Shown in pieces: positions 62,210 through 64,000 of a stretch of 64,000 bases of DNA. Where the stretch lies: the NCBI RefSeq assembly GCF_002078875.1, contig NC_034422.1:1422923-1486922 (forward strand), read 5' to 3'. The number at the start of each line of letters is the position of its first letter. Within the stretch, counting starts at the first letter, position 1. A program made the translations under genes and the position numbers. The DNA is from Numida meleagris. Its lineage: Eukaryota > Chordata > Aves > Galliformes > Numididae. Under the pieces are notes generated by a model. That model was not told the DNA's origin, ran no database searches, and was given only the letters and a program-made list of their open reading frames with translations.

Positions 62210-64000
62210 GTAACAGTGCTGTTGATTGTGTTGCCTTTGGCCTGGTGATGGAGTTGCAAGTGCTACTGGAAATGTGCATTTGGGTCCCTCCCCCAGTATT
62301 TCAGTTCTTGGGAGTTCCCAGCTCTAACCTTCTTGGTGGTCTTCTACTAATTAGTACCATTTGAAACACAGCCTTCTGTTATGATGTATGTTACATATGC
62401 AATATTGTTTGATGTCAGCTTTGTTGCTGATGATAATTAGGTTAAGATGTTTATAATCCTGGCTATGTCTTTCTGGAGGTAGCTTAGGGATCATGAATGT
62501 AAAAAAGGGGTGAACGGGAGAGTTTATGGAGAGGCAAAGTTCAAGAGAGCAGAAAATCCAGGGTGAACTATTCTTGCTTGTCTGTTTGTCCACGAATGTA
62601 GGCACCAGTTTGTTGGAAATTAAGTGATGAGCCTTAAGATCCCTGGGGGTGTGTGGAAATCAGTCAGAATTCTGTGTAGTTCTCCACCCCGTGGAAGGGC
62701 TCTACGTTTACGTCAACACCTCAGCTTGGAGCATGAACTCAGTCATGCTTCTAATGTTAGTCCCTCTGAATTATGGGGCTTTCATGTTTCTTAATAACCC
62801 TGAGGTCTTGGTAAAGCGCACAGGATATTTAAAAATAACCCCCAAACAGTAAGGAGTGCTTTTGGGCTGTAGACATCTCCTAAAATTCTAAGTACAGAGT
62901 GCTGTATCCACAGTACTTGTGTTGCCTGGGGGGAGTTTTTATTGCTAAGCTAAAAATTCCACTTGTTAAGGATCATTTCTGATGCAAGGTCTTTTTTTTT
63001 TTTTTTCCCAAAGAGAAAGGTGATTTTTTTTAATGTACCTAAAATATATTCAGCTGTGCCATTAAAATCAAAGGAACTGCTAATCAGAAAGCAAAAAATA
63101 GCAGTGTCGGCTAGAATGCTGTATACACCATCTTTGTCCTAATCCTCTTTGCCAAAAGCAAGGGAATAGTCCCAAAGAAAGCAGCACAGTTGCTTGTGTT
63201 AGAAAGGCTGACGGGATTTATCTTGTGTCAGTCATTTTCTCCTTCAGGAGAAAATCCTTAGGAGGATGCTGGATCTGAGAAGATGGAGAGTAAGGAGCTA
63301 CTGAAGTCCCTGGGTAGAAGAGAATAACCACAACTATTTGTTCATTGTCACACCATTTCATTAATCTGCTATGTATTGTTAAATAGAGCTGGATTTTTTG
63401 GAGAAAACCTGACTCATATATTCCTAGTTTTAAAACAAATGTTTTCACTATTTCTAGATTCCAAGGAGTGTTTAGATGATGGTCACTTCTCAGTTGTCCC
63501 ATGGAATTTCTTTCTTCTCCTCTCCCCAGTGGCTTAGCATGAAAATCCATTTTCAAGAAATGAAGTTTTCTCAGAAAAAGATTGCCCAAAACACAAAGTG
63601 GTATAAACACTTGCGATTTCATGCTGCCATGGGGCCTCCAGGGGAGGCAATTCTGCAGCAGAAATGAAAATGGGAGAGAATCCAAAAGTAATCCAAATAA
63701 ACCAGCAGAACGCAAGGTGACTGCCTGCTTCTCAAGAAGATTTGTTGATAGTCGGATTAGTTCAATGCTTCTTACTGTTCTGATGGGCAAGAATGAAACG
63801 CTGCTTGTATAATTAAATCATGGTTGCTGTGAAGAAATATAGGCAGAAAGCATTAATAGCTTCTGAGTCAATAAATAGTGATCTTAAACAGCATACTTTA
63901 TTGATTCTTGTGGTGCTTATTTCTATTCACCTGTCTATTCTACAAGAGCTTGAAGACAGTGGTAAGAGTGATTCTGCTGGCTTTTCAGTGTGGGACCCGT
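62210..64000 (+). other. ZDHHC8: ZDHHC8 intron 3, 5' part
   Basis: The intron starts at the exon 3 donor. The expected next exon, which should open with Asp-Phe-Asp-His-His-Cys, is not found before base 64000, so the intron is at least 1791 nt. It contains a 15-nt T tract at 62992-63006 and a long antisense frame at 63218-63790, reported as a finding. No repeat family was recognised. Confidence 0.85.
62992..63006. repeat. T15 homopolymer
   Basis: Fifteen consecutive T inside ZDHHC8 intron 3. Confidence 0.85.

Overview
The window looks like bird nuclear DNA with a low gene density. The only securely identified gene is the palmitoyltransferase ZDHHC8, on the + strand. Two of its coding exons are present, at 57656-57777 and 62052-62209. 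They encode, in order, the end of TM1, the TM2/DPG segment and most of the Cys-rich zinc-binding domain. The exon carrying the catalytic DHHC tetrapeptide is not in the window, so the gene continues past 64000. The first coding exon is not found either, so it lies upstream of base 1, is unplaced, or was missed. The bird assignment rests on a fossil CR1 LINE tail of avian type (59171-59262), an old MIR-type SINE (61185-61320), the scarcity of young repeats and the bird-like ZDHHC8 residues. A turtle or crocodilian is less likely but not formally excluded.

Layout. Bases 1-57655 contain no exon I can assign to a known protein. They are most simply ZDHHC8 intron 1 plus possible intergenic DNA. 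This stretch holds short A/T/G tracts, one (GT)7 microsatellite, several old repeat fragments, perfect small hairpins and some exon-like segments. The best of these is a run on the + strand at 34911-37615. Segments at 36716-36868, 36957-36984 and from 37437 are bounded by good splice consensus sequences and could form an unrecognised spliced transcript, coding or lncRNA. Bases 57778-62051 are ZDHHC8 intron 2, whose middle part (about 59.1-61.3 kb) is packed with decayed interspersed repeats. Bases 62210-64000 are the start of intron 3.

Most open reading frames are short, overlap each other on both strands and lack recognisable domains, so they are treated as chance. A few long or compositionally protein-like ones are listed as findings. 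No tRNA, rRNA, CRISPR array, intact transposon or clear CpG-island promoter was seen.
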